Assembly (NCBI GenBank): GCA_003858485.1
Contig: RQYD01000002.1
Coordinates: forward strand, 186,001 to 250,000
Direction of reading: 5' to 3'
Source: Clostridiales bacterium COT073_COT-073
GTDB taxonomy: Bacteria; Bacillota; Clostridia; Lachnospirales; Vallitaleaceae
DNA: 64,000 bases
Below the pieces are notes generated by a model. The model was not told where the DNA came from. It did no database searches and saw only the letters and a list, made by a program, of their open reading frames with translations. Position 1 is the first letter of the stretch; each line of letters starts with the position of its first letter. The translations under genes were made by a program, and so were the position numbers. This document shows positions 52,061 through 61,058 of the stretch, piece after piece.

Positions 52061-53377
52061 CTACTTATCTTCTTCAATAATCTCCAATCCCTTTAATTTA
52101 AATAAATTTATCAATTCTTTTCGGTAATTGCCATATACTGTCACCCGATGCCACATTGGCATCCAGTTTTCCAATATCTTTTGAGCAGCACAGCTGGCTA
52201 CCAATTTGCTGCGACAGCCTGCATCCAGTCCTTCATTGCCTACTGCAGTCGCCGAATGAATACAAGCCCAGCCATCTTTATTGCTCATATTTATGGTCGT
52301 TAACTTATCGCCGCCAGGAAAAATCACCTGTACCGAGGCACCCTTTTGATCCTCCGCATGACTGCGGATATGAAAAGATGCCGTTCTGGAATCATGGCAG
52401 CCATAGACTTTCCGACAAGCAACACAATGAGCATAAATAATTTCATCCGAAGACGTATCGATAACCGGGTCTGACACAAATCCTGGTCGGCCGGTCAAAT
52501 AAAGGATAAGCATTGAGGACAGTGTAGAATCAATATCGGCTTCACAAACCCCCAGTTTCCCTTGATCAGCCATTTGAAAATAGGATAAGCATGGATACAT
52601 ATGCCGATTATTCTCATAACCCTCAAAATAGGATAATTCCAAACAGTCAATTGTTACTGCATCTGCTTCGCATTCTTCCATTAATTTAGTAATTGCTATA
52701 TGCATTCTGGCACTTTCAATAATGTCCCCAGCTGATGGCTCGACAATTGATAATGCTGCTCCACTCCATTTTTCTGCAAAAACTTGGGCTTCTTTCTCCG
52801 AAACCTGATGAAAAAGTTTCATTAATTCTTCTGCCGATTTAACAATAAAGTGACAACCCCAATTTTGAGCTACTGCCGCCATGGTTTCTGTATCAGGATT
52901 ATTTTTGATAACCAAAATCACCGCCTTTTTTATTTGTGCAGATACTACCAAAGCCCTGACCAGCCAGGCAATATCCCGGTAATCTCTGGATGCCACTAAA
53001 GGTACCGGCAGTTTTTCGGTTCTGAGCGTCGGACTGGTAACTGCAAGGGTCGAGCCACTTCCGCAAAATGGAACATCAGCAATTGCACATGGAATCCCAT
53101 CTTTAGCCTTTCTGGCATAAAAGAGATCAATTTTAAGCCAATTGGTCATTAATAAAACCAAAACTCCGTCATAAACTGCACGATCCGCTTCATAATCTCT
53201 TTCCGCTTCTGACACAGAAGTATACTTTACCACATCAAATATCACTTCTGGATTTTCTGCCCTGACACAATCCATAATCTTGGCTGTTTCCTTTTCATAA
53301 TTAAAATTAATATGCGGCCAGCCAGCTACATTTTCTTTTTTGGCCTGAACCACTACTTTGATTTTAATACCCTTCAT
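52061..53377 (-). CDS. L-fucose/L-arabinose isomerase-like protein
   Basis: 438 residues with the three-part FucI/AraA fold. The C-terminal metal and substrate region includes LGVCEADIDSTLSSMLILYL, TGRPGFVSDPVIDTSSDEII and AHCVACRKVYG. The 'CExD' glutamate/aspartate is the metal-ligand pattern of the superfamily. Many members of this branch have unknown substrates. It lies between GH38 and GH78 on the same strand; GAAAGGAGA precedes its ATG. A second, divergent member lies at 59052-60500. It probably isomerises a sugar released by these glycosidases. Confidence 0.75.
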   Translation of the reverse strand: MKGIKIKVVVQAKKENVAGWPHINFNYEKETAKIMDCVRAENPEVIFDVVKYTSVSEAERDYEADRAVYDGVLVLLMTNWLKIDLFYARKAKDGIPCAIADVPFCGSGSTLAVTSPTLRTEKLPVPLVASRDYRDIAWLVRALVVSAQIKKAVILVIKNNPDTETMAAVAQNWGCHFIVKSAEELMKLFHQVSEKEAQVFAEKWSGAALSIVEPSAGDIIESARMHIAITKLMEECEADAVTIDCLELSYFEGYENNRHMYPCLSYFQMADQGKLGVCEADIDSTLSSMLILYLTGRPGFVSDPVIDTSSDEIIYAHCVACRKVYGCHDSRTASFHIRSHAEDQKGASVQVIFPGGDKLTTINMSNKDGWACIHSATAVGNEGLDAGCRSKLVASCAAQKILENWMPMWHRVTVYGNYRKELINLFKLKGLEIIEEDK

Positions 53378-53485
53378 ATGCTTCTCCTTTCTTCTGTATC
53401 TGGTTGTAATTTTAATTTCTCCGGGCCAGACTGAGATTGTTTCACCTAATATTAAACCTCCGTCTGTCCACTTTTTTTAATATCT

Positions 53486-53635
53486 TACTCAACTTTCCCA
53501 CAGTCTTCTTGGGCTCTATCCCGCTCCAAGAAGCGGGCACATGGGTTCCCCCGCTTTCGCCACATACTTCGTAAGATGGCTTTCGCGGCACATGCCTAAA
53601 AAAGACTGTTTCTAGAAACGTGGGAAAGTTGAGTA
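53486..53635. repeat. Palindromic intergenic repeat, copy E (best preserved, MITE-like)
   Basis: Perfect 16-bp terminal inverted repeats TACTCAACTTTCCCAC (53486-53501) and GTGGGAAAGTTGAGTA (53620-53635) bound a 150-bp element. AGTCTT and AAGACT lie just inside. The interior contains a CCCGCT/AGCGGG hairpin (53519-53536), GGGCTCTATCC, and GGCACATGCCTAAAAAAGAC blocks shared with the 13340 copy. There is no transposase; it is non-coding. Confidence 0.75.
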
Positions 53636-53702
53636 TCTTATTTTCCTCATTGTAATCAATTTCAAAATTACATGAAAGTCAAAAAACCGACTAAAAACAT
53701 CA

Positions 53703-53752
53703 AAAAAACGAGACAATATCTAAACCCCAAAATTAATTGGCAATATTGTCTC
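53703..53752 (-). terminator. Terminator after the GH78 gene
   Basis: GAGACAATAT (53710-53719) and ATATTGTCTC (53743-53752) form a perfect 10-bp stem. On the minus strand it is followed by CGTTTTTTTG. It lies about 26 bp after the GH78 stop. Confidence 0.8.
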
Positions 53753-53778
53753 TTAGTATCTGAGCTTTCTATGATTCT

Positions 53779-56388
53779 TTAGGAACCATCTTTTTTACAT
53801 AACTTCCACTCAAAGCAGCTAATTCCGCTACCTAAATTCCATCTTTTTCCTGACTCTTCTGTAATTGAAGGTGCTGACAAAACAGCCGTTGTTCCAAACG
53901 GAATCTGAACAGTGAGCAATACTTTTTCATTTTCCGTTTTCCATTTTACAGCAACTATTCCATTAGGTGTAGCATAGCTGCACTCCATTGTTCCAGTCAA
54001 CAGTGATGGTCTCAATTCAAACCGGCTCATATCAACAGCCTCATGACATAAGCATATGCCAGCAATATAGCGATACAAAATAGCCGAAACATGAGAAAAC
54101 ATCATATGATTACGGGAACCATTTAAATTCCAACATTCTGTTAATGTGGTGCAGCCATTTTCAGCCATATATAAGTAACCCGGATATGTTCTTTGACAAA
54201 GCATTTCAAATAAAACCTCAACATATCCGTAATCGCCCAAGCTTTCCATCACATATTTTTGACCTAATACTCCAAAATCCAAATGATAGTTATTGTCCAC
54301 AATTCGCTGCACGAGCCGCTTAATTACCCGTTTTTCTTCCTCCTGGCTAAGTATGTGATTCCAGATAATGCAGCCGTCCGAGGTCTGACAGTTTCCCTCA
54401 ACTTGCAGATCTTTCTTGACAAATTGGGCTCTGATTGCCTGGCGGATAATTCCTTTATCCTCTGCATATGGATTCTCATATTTCAAAACAATGCTCATTT
54501 TATTTAAAAGATCTGCCGCCTCTAAATAACAAGCTGTGTCTGTCAGCGCAGTCGGAGCTTTAAAAGATTCCATATTAACAGAAATTGCCAAACCCTCAAA
54601 AGGTGCACACCAATCTCCAATGCCATAATGAACAATATTATTTACCGCCATTGAGCGCATAAATTCAAAATGTTTCCTGACATAGGGATAGTATTTTTCC
54701 AAAATTTTTTTATTAGCTGTATGCAAATACAGCAACCACGGCAATGCCGTTAAGGCCATTGACCAATCCGGTCCATTTCCCCAGTTATAGCCCCAGCCAC
54801 TGGAAGGAGATACACAGGGAATTGAACCATCCGGTCTTTGACAATCACATATGCCGTCCAGCCACTGCATAAAAAAATGAATTCCATCAAAATTCAGCAA
54901 GAATTGCTGGGCTGCAAAATAACCATCACCTGTCCAGGCATTTTTCTCCCGGTGCGGGTCAGAAGTCGGCAGTCCCATAGCATTGGAATAACTGGCCCAT
55001 AAACACAAATGCTGGATCATATTTAAGCCTTCCTCGGAACACTCAAACAAACCGGTTTGAGCAAAATCAGTATGCATAACCACCGCCGTAATTTTTATCT
55101 CCTCCGGCAAAGCATTTACCGCCTCAATTTCCACATATCGAAAACCGTGATAAACAAAGCGACTGGACCACGTTTCCGTTTCCGCACTTTTTTTAATATA
55201 ATGATCAGTTTGAAATTCCCCCTCTTTCAGGAAACATCTTAAATAGCTCTGATCGATCTGCTGACCATCAGCCGTCAATTTCTCAGCATAACGCAGGATA
55301 AATTCCCTGCCCCTTGGTCCATCAACAGTTATTTCACCTTTTCCAGCAATATTCTGTCCAAAATCAACCAGCAGTCGGCCGGAAGAAGTTATATAAGTTC
55401 TCACCGGCTGCAATCTTTTAATTGCTCGAATTGGCTGCCCCTGTGCGGCTTTGATGATTCCACCCGGAGCGCGTAAGAAAATAGCTGACTGCCATTTATT
55501 TTCCTCAAAAGAACTTTTGCACCAGTCCTCCTGTTCCAGCCTGGCATCATAATGTTCACCGCTGCGGATGCAGTTAAAAGTAATGGGGCCCTTGGAAACA
55601 TGCCAATCAGTACCAGAATAAATACATTCCCGCTGACCATCAGCATATTCAAGATGCAACTCACAAATTAATTTAGGGACCGAACGCCATGTTGCTTGGG
55701 CTGTATTCCATACATCTTTGGAAAAACAATTATACCATCCATTCCCTACTATCACCCCAAGCGTGGCTGAACTTAATTCAAGCAAATGCTCTGTCACATC
55801 ATATACGCGATATAATGCCCTGGCATCATATTTGGTATAACCAGGCTCTAATAAAATATCCGATATCCGTTTATTTTCCAGCCATACCTCATAAAGTCCC
55901 AATCCGCAAATATAAAGGCGTGCTGATTTAATCTCCTTCGCCACCATAAATTTTTTCCGAAAGTAAATTGCTGCTTCATCATCTTTATCCAGCTTCGGCC
56001 ATGGCGCACCAATCCATTTTCCTTGCCAGGTCTCTCCCATTTTTCCTGTTTCAAACCAGCAGATCTCACCCATGGCCATTTGATTTTGACTATTCCAGGC
56101 AATAACTTGCCAGTAATATCTTTTTCTTGGCTTTAAATTAATACCTTCATATTCAATTGATAGATTTTTCTGACTTTTTACAATGCCTGTATCCCATAAT
56201 ACTTTAGGGCTGCTGTCATCTGCATTCTCAGCTGGTCCTTCTGTTACAATAATCCGTCTGGCTGTTTGATAATCACCTGCCACAGATGAGGTCATTTTCC
56301 ATGAAAAAACCGGAATTTCCTCAATTCCCATCGGATTTTTTTGATAATTACAGGTGCAGCTGATTATTTGGAAATCTTGACTGCTCAT
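53779..56388 (-). CDS. Alpha-L-rhamnosidase (GH78)
   Basis: An 869-residue multi-domain rhamnosidase. N-terminal beta domains (FSWKMTSSVAGDYQTARRII; GKWIGAPWPKLDKDDEAAIY) precede the (alpha/alpha)6 catalytic barrel with LPTSDPHREKNAWTGDGYFA. Catalytic glutamates are expected in this barrel, and GCTTLTECWNLNGSRNHMMF is the conserved late block. No signal peptide, so it is intracellular. GGAGGAG precedes the ATG. It follows the YesM/YesN regulators on the same strand by 19 bp and is probably under their control. Confidence 0.93.
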   Translation of the reverse strand: MSSQDFQIISCTCNYQKNPMGIEEIPVFSWKMTSSVAGDYQTARRIIVTEGPAENADDSSPKVLWDTGIVKSQKNLSIEYEGINLKPRKRYYWQVIAWNSQNQMAMGEICWFETGKMGETWQGKWIGAPWPKLDKDDEAAIYFRKKFMVAKEIKSARLYICGLGLYEVWLENKRISDILLEPGYTKYDARALYRVYDVTEHLLELSSATLGVIVGNGWYNCFSKDVWNTAQATWRSVPKLICELHLEYADGQRECIYSGTDWHVSKGPITFNCIRSGEHYDARLEQEDWCKSSFEENKWQSAIFLRAPGGIIKAAQGQPIRAIKRLQPVRTYITSSGRLLVDFGQNIAGKGEITVDGPRGREFILRYAEKLTADGQQIDQSYLRCFLKEGEFQTDHYIKKSAETETWSSRFVYHGFRYVEIEAVNALPEEIKITAVVMHTDFAQTGLFECSEEGLNMIQHLCLWASYSNAMGLPTSDPHREKNAWTGDGYFAAQQFLLNFDGIHFFMQWLDGICDCQRPDGSIPCVSPSSGWGYNWGNGPDWSMALTALPWLLYLHTANKKILEKYYPYVRKHFEFMRSMAVNNIVHYGIGDWCAPFEGLAISVNMESFKAPTALTDTACYLEAADLLNKMSIVLKYENPYAEDKGIIRQAIRAQFVKKDLQVEGNCQTSDGCIIWNHILSQEEEKRVIKRLVQRIVDNNYHLDFGVLGQKYVMESLGDYGYVEVLFEMLCQRTYPGYLYMAENGCTTLTECWNLNGSRNHMMFSHVSAILYRYIAGICLCHEAVDMSRFELRPSLLTGTMECSYATPNGIVAVKWKTENEKVLLTVQIPFGTTAVLSAPSITEESGKRWNLGSGISCFEWKLCKKDGS

Positions 56389-56407
56389 AAATGCGATTCT
56401 CCTCCTA

Positions 56408-57172
56408 TCAGCTCATCCGTTTTTCATGCCGGTAATTGAGCGGTGTACGGCCAGTGGCTTTTCTAAAAGTAATTCCGAAATATTTCGGATTATTTCCATA
56501 GCCAACCTTTACCGCAATTTCATTAACACTATCATTGGTATGGCGCAATAAATATTTAGCTTTTGTCATCCGCTGCTCCGTTAAATAATGATTAAATCGC
56601 TGTCCGCACTCTTCCTGAAATCGTCTACCCAAATAATCTACATTCATAAACAGCATGGTATCGGCAATTTGTTTTAAAGATAATTCAGGATCACGATAAT
56701 TCTGCTCAACATAGTCCATCACTTTTTGAACACATTGACTGTGCGAACACTTTTGGACCTCTGTATGAAACATCATTTCCTTGGCCATTTTTCTTTGCTG
56801 TACAGCTTGCGTTGCTTCTGTTAACGCTTTTATCAACAACTCTTCCTTTAATGGCTTAATTAAATAATGATGCACATTATTTTCAATTGCTGCCAAAGCA
56901 AAATCAAATTCTTCATAAGCTGTCAAAAATAAAAATTCAATGGTATAATCTTCCCGCTTGGCAAAAAACTCTGCCAATTCCAGACCGCTCATCTGTGGCA
57001 TTTTAATGTCAGTCAACACAATATCCGGTTTATACTCCTTAATTGCCTGAAAAGTTTCCATTCCATCCCGGCATACTGCTACCACATTAATTCCCAGCTC
57101 TTTCCAGTCAATAAATTGGTGCAACACTTCCCGAATCAATTTTTCATCATCCGCAATTACCAGCTTAATCAT
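56408..57172 (-). CDS. Response regulator with AraC-type DNA-binding domain (YesN-like)
   Basis: 254 residues. The N-terminal receiver domain has the phospho-acceptor Asp55 in IVLTDIKMP, an acidic pocket ADDE and LIKPLKEE. The C-terminal AraC/XylS double helix-turn-helix (about 150-254) includes LSLKQIADTMLFMNVDYLGR and SVNEIAVKVGYGNNPKYFGI. It shares one base with the histidine-kinase stop (TAATG). YesN-type regulators activate adjacent sugar-uptake or glycoside-degradation genes, here most likely GH78 and its neighbours. Confidence 0.94.
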   Translation of the reverse strand: MIKLVIADDEKLIREVLHQFIDWKELGINVVAVCRDGMETFQAIKEYKPDIVLTDIKMPQMSGLELAEFFAKREDYTIEFLFLTAYEEFDFALAAIENNVHHYLIKPLKEELLIKALTEATQAVQQRKMAKEMMFHTEVQKCSHSQCVQKVMDYVEQNYRDPELSLKQIADTMLFMNVDYLGRRFQEECGQRFNHYLTEQRMTKAKYLLRHTNDSVNEIAVKVGYGNNPKYFGITFRKATGRTPLNYRHEKRMS

Positions 57173-58983
57173 TATCGCCCCTCCTTTTCACTGATTCTGG
57201 TCGTCCAGTAAGGAATGATCAGATCAACCACCGCCTGATTATCCTGATTGTAAAATTTAATGGAATAATCTTTTTTAAAAAAAATTTTCAGCCGGCTGTC
57301 CACATTCAGCAGCCCGATGCCATGTCTGGTTGGTTTAATTTGACTGTTTTGCAGTTTTTGAAAAAAATTTTCAATAAATCTTGTTCCTGTATTTCGAATT
57401 TGAATTCGTACCTGCTCGTTTTCCTGCCAAATTTTCAATTCAATATAACAGGTATCTGAACAGTTCTCCATGCCATGAATAACTGCATTTTCAACCAGTG
57501 GAAGAATTGTCAGTTTGGGTAACACCGTACTGCCGCAGCCGCTCTCAATTTCTTTAGAAAAAAACAATCTCTGGTCAAAACGTATTTTTTGAATTAAGAT
57601 ATAATCATCAATCAAATCCAGTTCCTGCTGCAAATGCAATTCATTATTATGGTTACTCATAATCAAATGCATCATACTGCCCAGCGACTCCACAATATGG
57701 CAGACATCCTTATTTTCTCCTAATTTCGCGCAGCAACGAATGCTCTCTAAAGTATTATATAAAAAATGAGGATTAATCTGCATTTCCAGTGCCTGCAATT
57801 TAGCCTCCTGGGCAAGCAAACGGCTTTCATAATTATCCTGTATCAAGTGATCAATTTTATTTGACATTCTGGTAAATTGTTGCATTAAAATGGCTACTTC
57901 ATCATTCCTTCTGGTTTCTTCACTAGTTAAGCCAACACTTTCAAAATCAACATCACTGACATTATTGATCATGCCCATCAATTTATCAATATCACGCAAA
58001 ATTTGACGGATCATTAACATAGCGGCACCAACTGCAATGGCAATGCACAAACATAGCATCAAAACAATGCTGATTGCACTGTTTCTAATTGTTATCTCAA
58101 TGGCATCATAGGGAATGGCATAAATGTAATTCCATCCATTTTTGGTAATCGGACTGCGGATTACAAAATAACAATTTCCATTTTCCTTGACCACTGCATA
58201 TTTCTCATCAGCATTTATTTTCTGTAAAAAATCAATGGGCTGTTTCATATTGCTGTAAGTATAAAATACATCTTCAGCTTCATTGAGCAGGGCAAAATAA
58301 CAGGTCTCCTGCTGCAGCTGGGTGGTACAGGTATGTATCATTGGCTGTAAATTCAGACAGCCGACCATCATCCCCAGCGAATCTAATCTCATTGGCGAAA
58401 TCCGGCGAATGTTTTGTACCACCATCAGGCCATAAGAATTACTGTATTCAGTAACCCATAAAGTTTTTTCTTCCGGCGCCGCCGACACCATAGTTTTTAA
58501 TTCATCCTCAGAAAACTTAGTGCCCAGGCTGGCATCATATCCATTATCATATTTAAAAGAGCTATTGTAAAAAGTTCCCTTAGTCGTGTAAATCGTCATT
58601 CCGTACAAGCCTGGGTTCAGTTCATCATTAATGTACTTCTGCATTTCTCTTTCAATATTACGAACGGTTGTGGCTGACAAATATTTTCCTTCCTTAATCG
58701 AAGCCAGGCCTTTTTGAATGGTCAAATCTGTGGCCGCCTTTTTTATATAGTCCGTCGTCTTATCCAAGGAGCTGCATAAGGTACCGGCCGAAACAGTTAA
58801 TACCGACCGATAGGCCTGATATAAAAGCTGATCATACCGTTGCCTAAGCTTTTGGATTCCGATAATCGATGTTGCTGCCAATAAAGCCAGGCAAAACAAA
58901 ACAATACTAATTAGCTTCATCCGTAAGGGCAGGTTCAAAAAAGTAAAATGAAGTTTTCGCTTCAATTCGGAAAATTTATTCAT
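57172..58983 (-). CDS. Sensor histidine kinase (YesM-like)
   Basis: About 603 residues. Two membrane segments (about 20-40 and 290-320) flank a large extracellular sensor domain. HAMP, the His_kinase block ALEMQINPHFLYNTLESIRC with the phospho-acceptor histidine, and a HATPase domain with VENAVIHGMEN and HGIGLLNVDSRL follow. Architecture matches the YesM/LytS-type family that senses carbohydrates, often with an extracellular binding protein. The ATG at 58983 is preferred over a TTG two codons upstream. Operon with YesN. Confidence 0.93.
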   Translation of the reverse strand: MNKFSELKRKLHFTFLNLPLRMKLISIVLFCLALLAATSIIGIQKLRQRYDQLLYQAYRSVLTVSAGTLCSSLDKTTDYIKKAATDLTIQKGLASIKEGKYLSATTVRNIEREMQKYINDELNPGLYGMTIYTTKGTFYNSSFKYDNGYDASLGTKFSEDELKTMVSAAPEEKTLWVTEYSNSYGLMVVQNIRRISPMRLDSLGMMVGCLNLQPMIHTCTTQLQQETCYFALLNEAEDVFYTYSNMKQPIDFLQKINADEKYAVVKENGNCYFVIRSPITKNGWNYIYAIPYDAIEITIRNSAISIVLMLCLCIAIAVGAAMLMIRQILRDIDKLMGMINNVSDVDFESVGLTSEETRRNDEVAILMQQFTRMSNKIDHLIQDNYESRLLAQEAKLQALEMQINPHFLYNTLESIRCCAKLGENKDVCHIVESLGSMMHLIMSNHNNELHLQQELDLIDDYILIQKIRFDQRLFFSKEIESGCGSTVLPKLTILPLVENAVIHGMENCSDTCYIELKIWQENEQVRIQIRNTGTRFIENFFQKLQNSQIKPTRHGIGLLNVDSRLKIFFKKDYSIKFYNQDNQAVVDLIIPYWTTRISEKEGR

Positions 58984-59051
58984 GGCCAACTCTCTTTCCT
59001 GGCAGAATTCACCCGTTTTGCCATATTCTTTTCTGCTTGGTCTGATCCTTT

Positions 59052-60500
59052 TTACTTATGTACCACCACTGTAAATCCCATAATTTTGCCTAATGCCTGA
59101 ATCTGTTTACTAAAATCACCATAAACCATCGCCAAATGATGCCCAAAACCGCCATCAGCCAAAGCATGTCGAAATTCACGGGCACCACCATCAATCTTTA
59201 AATATACTGCCGGACTGCATTCATCATCTTTAAAAGCGCATCCCACAACTTCCCCACCAGCCACTATCATCTTAGTACCCGAACGGTCAAAGCGACCGAT
59301 CGTCACTCTTCTGGTATCTGTATTTTCTCCCATATTGACCTGAATTTTGGTGCCCCAGCCTTCATGAGTAAAGCTCCCAAGTTCATAAGGCATGGCTGGC
59401 TGAGAAAAGCCCTGCATTTTTATCCCTGGTACGGAATGCCGAATCTCCAGCATCTCCTCACTAAACGATTCCGGTCCATACACTATCCGGCTCATGCCAA
59501 TATCATTTATCAGATTTTGATCCTTTAATATTAACATGGGATTCCCCATATGTACAGAGCGTTTTCCAGTATACATCAATACCATAATTGCCATCCACAC
59601 ATTCATATCTTCTTCGCAGGCTGATGGCAACCCCTGATCTTTAAGTAAAGAATGAGTCAAACAGGGAGTACATTTATTTTGAGCTGGCAACTGTGAAGCG
59701 CACAACTCTTTGCATGGAGTAGTAAATGCATTACAATCAAACCGCTCCATCAGCTGACGGACCGCTAAATAATATTTTATGTCCTGAGCAATCCATTCCG
59801 CCTTATCATAATTGGCCACCGCACCTGCAATCAGCTCTGCTGCCATTTTATCAGCTTCAGCCTGACAGTTCATTTTGGCCATTTCAGCAAATACTTCCCG
59901 AAATGGCAGTCTGGTATTGCGAATCCCATATTTAATAAATAAACCATATGCATCCGGATTACTGGTATTAACACTGACCGGAAATTCATTAGCTGAAGAA
60001 AGAATCAAAATCTTGGTATGAGCAATTGCTTTCTTAACCCACAGCAAATGAAGCAATTGCTTATATTCATCAAAATCATGAGCAAAATATGCTGCCAAAC
60101 CATTTGTCCGGTAAAAAGCTACTAAATCAATGGGTGTCGGACCACGGTTGATCATTGTTACAGGTACACCAAGTGCTTCAATTCCAGGAATCCGGTAACT
60201 GATTAAAAAAACATCGGTTTCGGTGATCTGCTCCCGCAATTTATCCAGTTCCGAGTCACGAACCACAAAACTCTCATCATACTCAATATAAATCGCTGGC
60301 AACACATGACAGGCATCTTTTAAATTTTCCTCAATCATGGCCGCCCACAGTTTAAACTGTTCCCGCCCGGAACGAATTTCATAAGATGGCTCAAGTTCTT
60401 CTGCCGTTCCAACCCGGCAAGGTCCCTCCCAGGCATCTGTATGTACCATATTACTAAATACCGGCCGAATATTAATAGTCACCTCCATTGGATACTTCAT
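59052..60500 (-). CDS. L-fucose/L-arabinose isomerase-like protein, second paralogue
   Basis: 482 residues. The C-terminal half shows the FucI/AraA-type region GLPSACEEDMNVWMAIMVLM, MYTGKRSVHMGNPMLI and VAGGEVVGCAFKDDECSPAV. The 'CExD' metal pattern is retained. It also carries several cysteines (FTTPCKELC, NKCTPCL) not seen in the first copy. The substrate is not predictable; rhamnose or a related deoxysugar would fit the adjacent rhamnosidase. GGAGGG precedes the ATG. It lies between SufE and YesM on the same strand. Confidence 0.7.
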   Translation of the reverse strand: MKYPMEVTINIRPVFSNMVHTDAWEGPCRVGTAEELEPSYEIRSGREQFKLWAAMIEENLKDACHVLPAIYIEYDESFVVRDSELDKLREQITETDVFLISYRIPGIEALGVPVTMINRGPTPIDLVAFYRTNGLAAYFAHDFDEYKQLLHLLWVKKAIAHTKILILSSANEFPVSVNTSNPDAYGLFIKYGIRNTRLPFREVFAEMAKMNCQAEADKMAAELIAGAVANYDKAEWIAQDIKYYLAVRQLMERFDCNAFTTPCKELCASQLPAQNKCTPCLTHSLLKDQGLPSACEEDMNVWMAIMVLMYTGKRSVHMGNPMLILKDQNLINDIGMSRIVYGPESFSEEMLEIRHSVPGIKMQGFSQPAMPYELGSFTHEGWGTKIQVNMGENTDTRRVTIGRFDRSGTKMIVAGGEVVGCAFKDDECSPAVYLKIDGGAREFRHALADGGFGHHLAMVYGDFSKQIQALGKIMGFTVVVHK

Positions 60501-60515
60501 CTTTCATCCCTCCGT

Positions 60516-60899
60516 TTATAATTTCATAATTATGCCGCTAATTTGACTCAAACCATTGCGTCTGCTTTCATTCAATTCTCCTGCCAAATCAAATCCATCT
60601 AAAAAAGTTATCTTTGTTGCTTTGGCCTCCTTTACTGTCATGCCATTATAAATTTCGCAAATGGAAAGCGCAATTCCTTTTATCAGCAAGGAATCCGAAT
60701 CAGCTGTGAGTACTAGTTTGTCCTCCTTTCGTTCTACTTTCACCCATAACCCGGAGGCACAGCCCCTTATCTGGTATTCCGATTTTCGGATATCTGGCTT
60801 GCCACCGGCCAATGCTTTATCAATAAAATAATCAAAAATGTCCAGTTCATCCTCCATCTGACTTAATTTTTTAATTAGTTTCTGCTGTGTTTTTAGCAT
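60516..60899 (-). CDS. sufE: SufE-family sulphur acceptor protein
   Basis: 127 residues, SufE length. The acceptor Cys47 lies in QIRGCASGLWV, the SufE GCxSxxW motif. The C-terminal helix SRRNGLSQISGIIMKL is also typical. SufE takes persulphide sulphur from SufS for Fe-S cluster assembly. It is separated from SufS by a 160-bp gap with hairpins. No sufB, sufC or sufD is present in the window. Confidence 0.93.
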   Translation of the reverse strand: MLKTQQKLIKKLSQMEDELDIFDYFIDKALAGGKPDIRKSEYQIRGCASGLWVKVERKEDKLVLTADSDSLLIKGIALSICEIYNGMTVKEAKATKITFLDGFDLAGELNESRRNGLSQISGIIMKL

Positions 60900-60932
60900 T
60901 TTTCATTCCTTTTTAAATTCTAATTTGAAGCA

Positions 60933-61030
60933 CGCAAGGAAAATGGAAACGATTGCGAAGTGGAAATTTACATTTTCCAGTACTTCACCAGCAGACAACA
61001 ACACGAAGTGTCAGAGTCTGCTGGTCGCAA
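60933..61030. other. Structured intergenic RNA/DNA between sufS and sufE
   Basis: ACCAGCAGAC (60987-60996) and GTCTGCTGGT (61016-61025) form a perfect 10-bp stem, with an inner ACAC/GTGT stem. Just upstream, TTTCC at 60974-60978 can pair either with GGAAAATG (60938-60945) or, together with ACTTC, with GAAGTGGAAA (60957-60966), two mutually exclusive stems. No U-run follows on either strand. Confidence 0.45.
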
Positions 61031-61058
61031 CTTCCCGATAAATTCTTATTTATCTGCT

